NCBI GenBank assembly: GCA_900299035.1
Contig: OMIG01000198.1
Location: forward strand, 1-37,934
Direction of reading: 5' to 3'
From: Pseudomonadota bacterium
GTDB lineage: Bacteria; Bdellovibrionota_C; UBA2361; OMII01
DNA: 37,934 nucleotides
The translations under genes were made by a program, and so were the position numbers. The notes under the pieces were generated by a model. It saw only the letters and a list, made by a program, of their open reading frames with translations. It ran no database searches and was not told the DNA's origin. Below, in pieces: positions 33,802 to 37,934 of the stretch; within the stretch, counting starts at the first letter, position 1; the number at the start of each line of letters is the position of its first letter.

Positions 33802-35100
33802 GGCCCGCACCGGGGCGCTGAATGCAACTCATCGGCCCTCTTGACCGGTCGCCGAGAGGCGTAATCCAAGGTATCCTAGGGAGATGAAGGCGTTCCTCTG
33901 GACAGTGTCCCTTGTTGCGGCCGTGTTGCGGGGCTTGTCACTTGCTGATCCGACGCTGTCACTCGACGAGGGATACTCCGTGTTTTTTTCGCGAATTCCC
34001 CTTCGCTCGATATTCATGGACGCTGGCCTCGACTCCAATCCGCCCCTCGGTAACGCGTTCTTTCACCTGTGGAGTACAGCGGTAGGGTATGAGCCGGTGC
34101 TGATGCGCCTGCCTGGTGTTGTAGCGAGCCTCTTTACTCTGCTCTTGCTGTGGCAGCTCGTGCGTCCTGTGCTTCCTGCTCCGGCAGCGGCCTTTGCGCT
34201 GATCTTCAAGGCTGTATCGCTCTACGACGTTTTGTACTCCCGGCAGCTTAGAGTCTACCCATTTGCGGAGCTGCTGCTGGTGGTCTCCTGGCTGTGCCTC
34301 CAGCGTCTCATCGAAGTGCGCTCAATGCGCTGGGCTGCGCTTTGGGCCGTCTTCTCCGCTGCCGCCTGCCACGTGCACTACTTCTGCGCCCTGGTGGTAG
34401 CTGCGACTGCTTTAGTCATGATAGGCGCGTTGTGGCGGGACAAGAAGCTCGCCCTCGCTTCCGTGGGGATGTGTGCAGTGTTAGCCGCTCCCTTGGCGCT
34501 GCCGCTCGCGCAGCAGCTTTTGGTGCACAAGAGTTTTGGATGGATCTCTGAGCCGATGGGGGGAGTGCTGCTGGTGGCTGCGTATCAGCTCTGTGGGTAC
34601 TCTCTCGTTGTGCTAGTCGCCGCAGTCGTTCTGCTCTTTGCTGCAATCGTTATCCGAGACCCTGGGGTACGACTCACGCCATTTCAGCGACACCGCAGCA
34701 TCGTAACGGTCTGCCTGGTCCAGATCGGGTGTGTGGTGCTATTAGCGGCGCTCCTGTCGAAGCTTGGAGCCTCGTTTTTCCACCCGCGCTACTTCTTCTT
34801 TCTGCAGGTTCCATTTCTCTGCCTCCTGTCCCTCGGATTGGAGCCGTTTGGACGTCGTGCAGGGCCGATCGTAGCTGTTATCGTTGCGGGGGCTGCGGGC
34901 TTGCCCTGTATGACGCACCTCGTGGAAGCCGCGCAAAACCCGACCGGGTTTCAGGTGATAGAGCGAGCCGTGCCGGGGCTGTCAGAGAAGACCTTGCTCG
35001 TGCATCGAACGAAGTGCTCGTTCTCCGTAGGTCAGGCGTACGACAGGTTCCGGCATCAGCACAGGCTGCTTGATGGGGGCGGCGACAGCAACGTCTTCCA

Positions 35101-37908
<2,808 letters not shown>

Positions 37909-37934
37909 TGTTACCGTTTTAGATGAAACACCTG

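Overview
The window looks like chromosome from a flagellated bacterium with a Gram-negative type envelope. It has moderately high GC and dense coding on both strands. Signs for this are a flagellar hook gene behind a sigma-54-type promoter, FliI/FliH, NuoA, several exported proteins with signal peptides, a Hanks-type Ser/Thr kinase, and a very large secreted protein built from FG-GAP and Thr-Pro repeats. That mix suggests a deltaproteobacterial, Bdellovibrionota-like or candidate-phylum lineage, but nothing here fixes the phylum. I see no prophage, insertion sequence or CRISPR array.

Layout. Positions 1-7165 (minus) hold one enormous open reading frame that runs off the left edge and is therefore missing from the ORF track. 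It encodes an N-terminal membrane segment, a pre-repeat domain, 14 calcium-loop FG-GAP repeats, two DUF1554-like lectin-fold modules and at least 600 residues of Thr-Pro repeat. Next, 7618-11667 (minus) is a four-gene operon: a membrane Ser/Thr kinase, two exported proteins and an RluA-type pseudouridine synthase, ending in a structured terminator. A tRNA-Arg(UCU) sits 6 bp before an orphan nuoA, which is followed by a membrane protein with a degraded endonuclease/exonuclease/phosphatase domain. Convergent to these is a bacterial Thg1-like 3'-5' polymerase. A membrane-anchored tandem AAA ATPase and a small exported protein with an extended -10 promoter follow.

Positions 17327-22375 carry an RmlD-like reductase, flgE, a small membrane protein and fliH-fliI. 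Positions 22439-24884 are an ABC exporter pair. Positions 25030-29936 carry an unrecognised 793-residue helical protein, trmB, a methyltransferase-like protein and a TerC-family membrane protein. Positions 29991-37908 are mostly sugar metabolism: glucokinase, a GT4/GT5 glycogen-synthase-like enzyme, a GH57 enzyme, a GT-C membrane glycosyltransferase and a GH63 glucosidase.

How genes work together. The GT4, GH57, GH63 and glucokinase genes form a plausible route for building, trimming and re-phosphorylating a glucan or glucoside. The kinase and its two exported partners look like an envelope sensing or assembly unit. FlgE, FliH and FliI belong to flagellar export and hook assembly but are scattered rather than in one large flagellar operon. 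No complete novel defence or mobile system is visible. The most unusual items are the Thg1-like enzyme, the kinase/exported-protein operon, the membrane tandem-AAA protein, the degenerate phosphatase fold beside nuoA, and the giant repeat protein.
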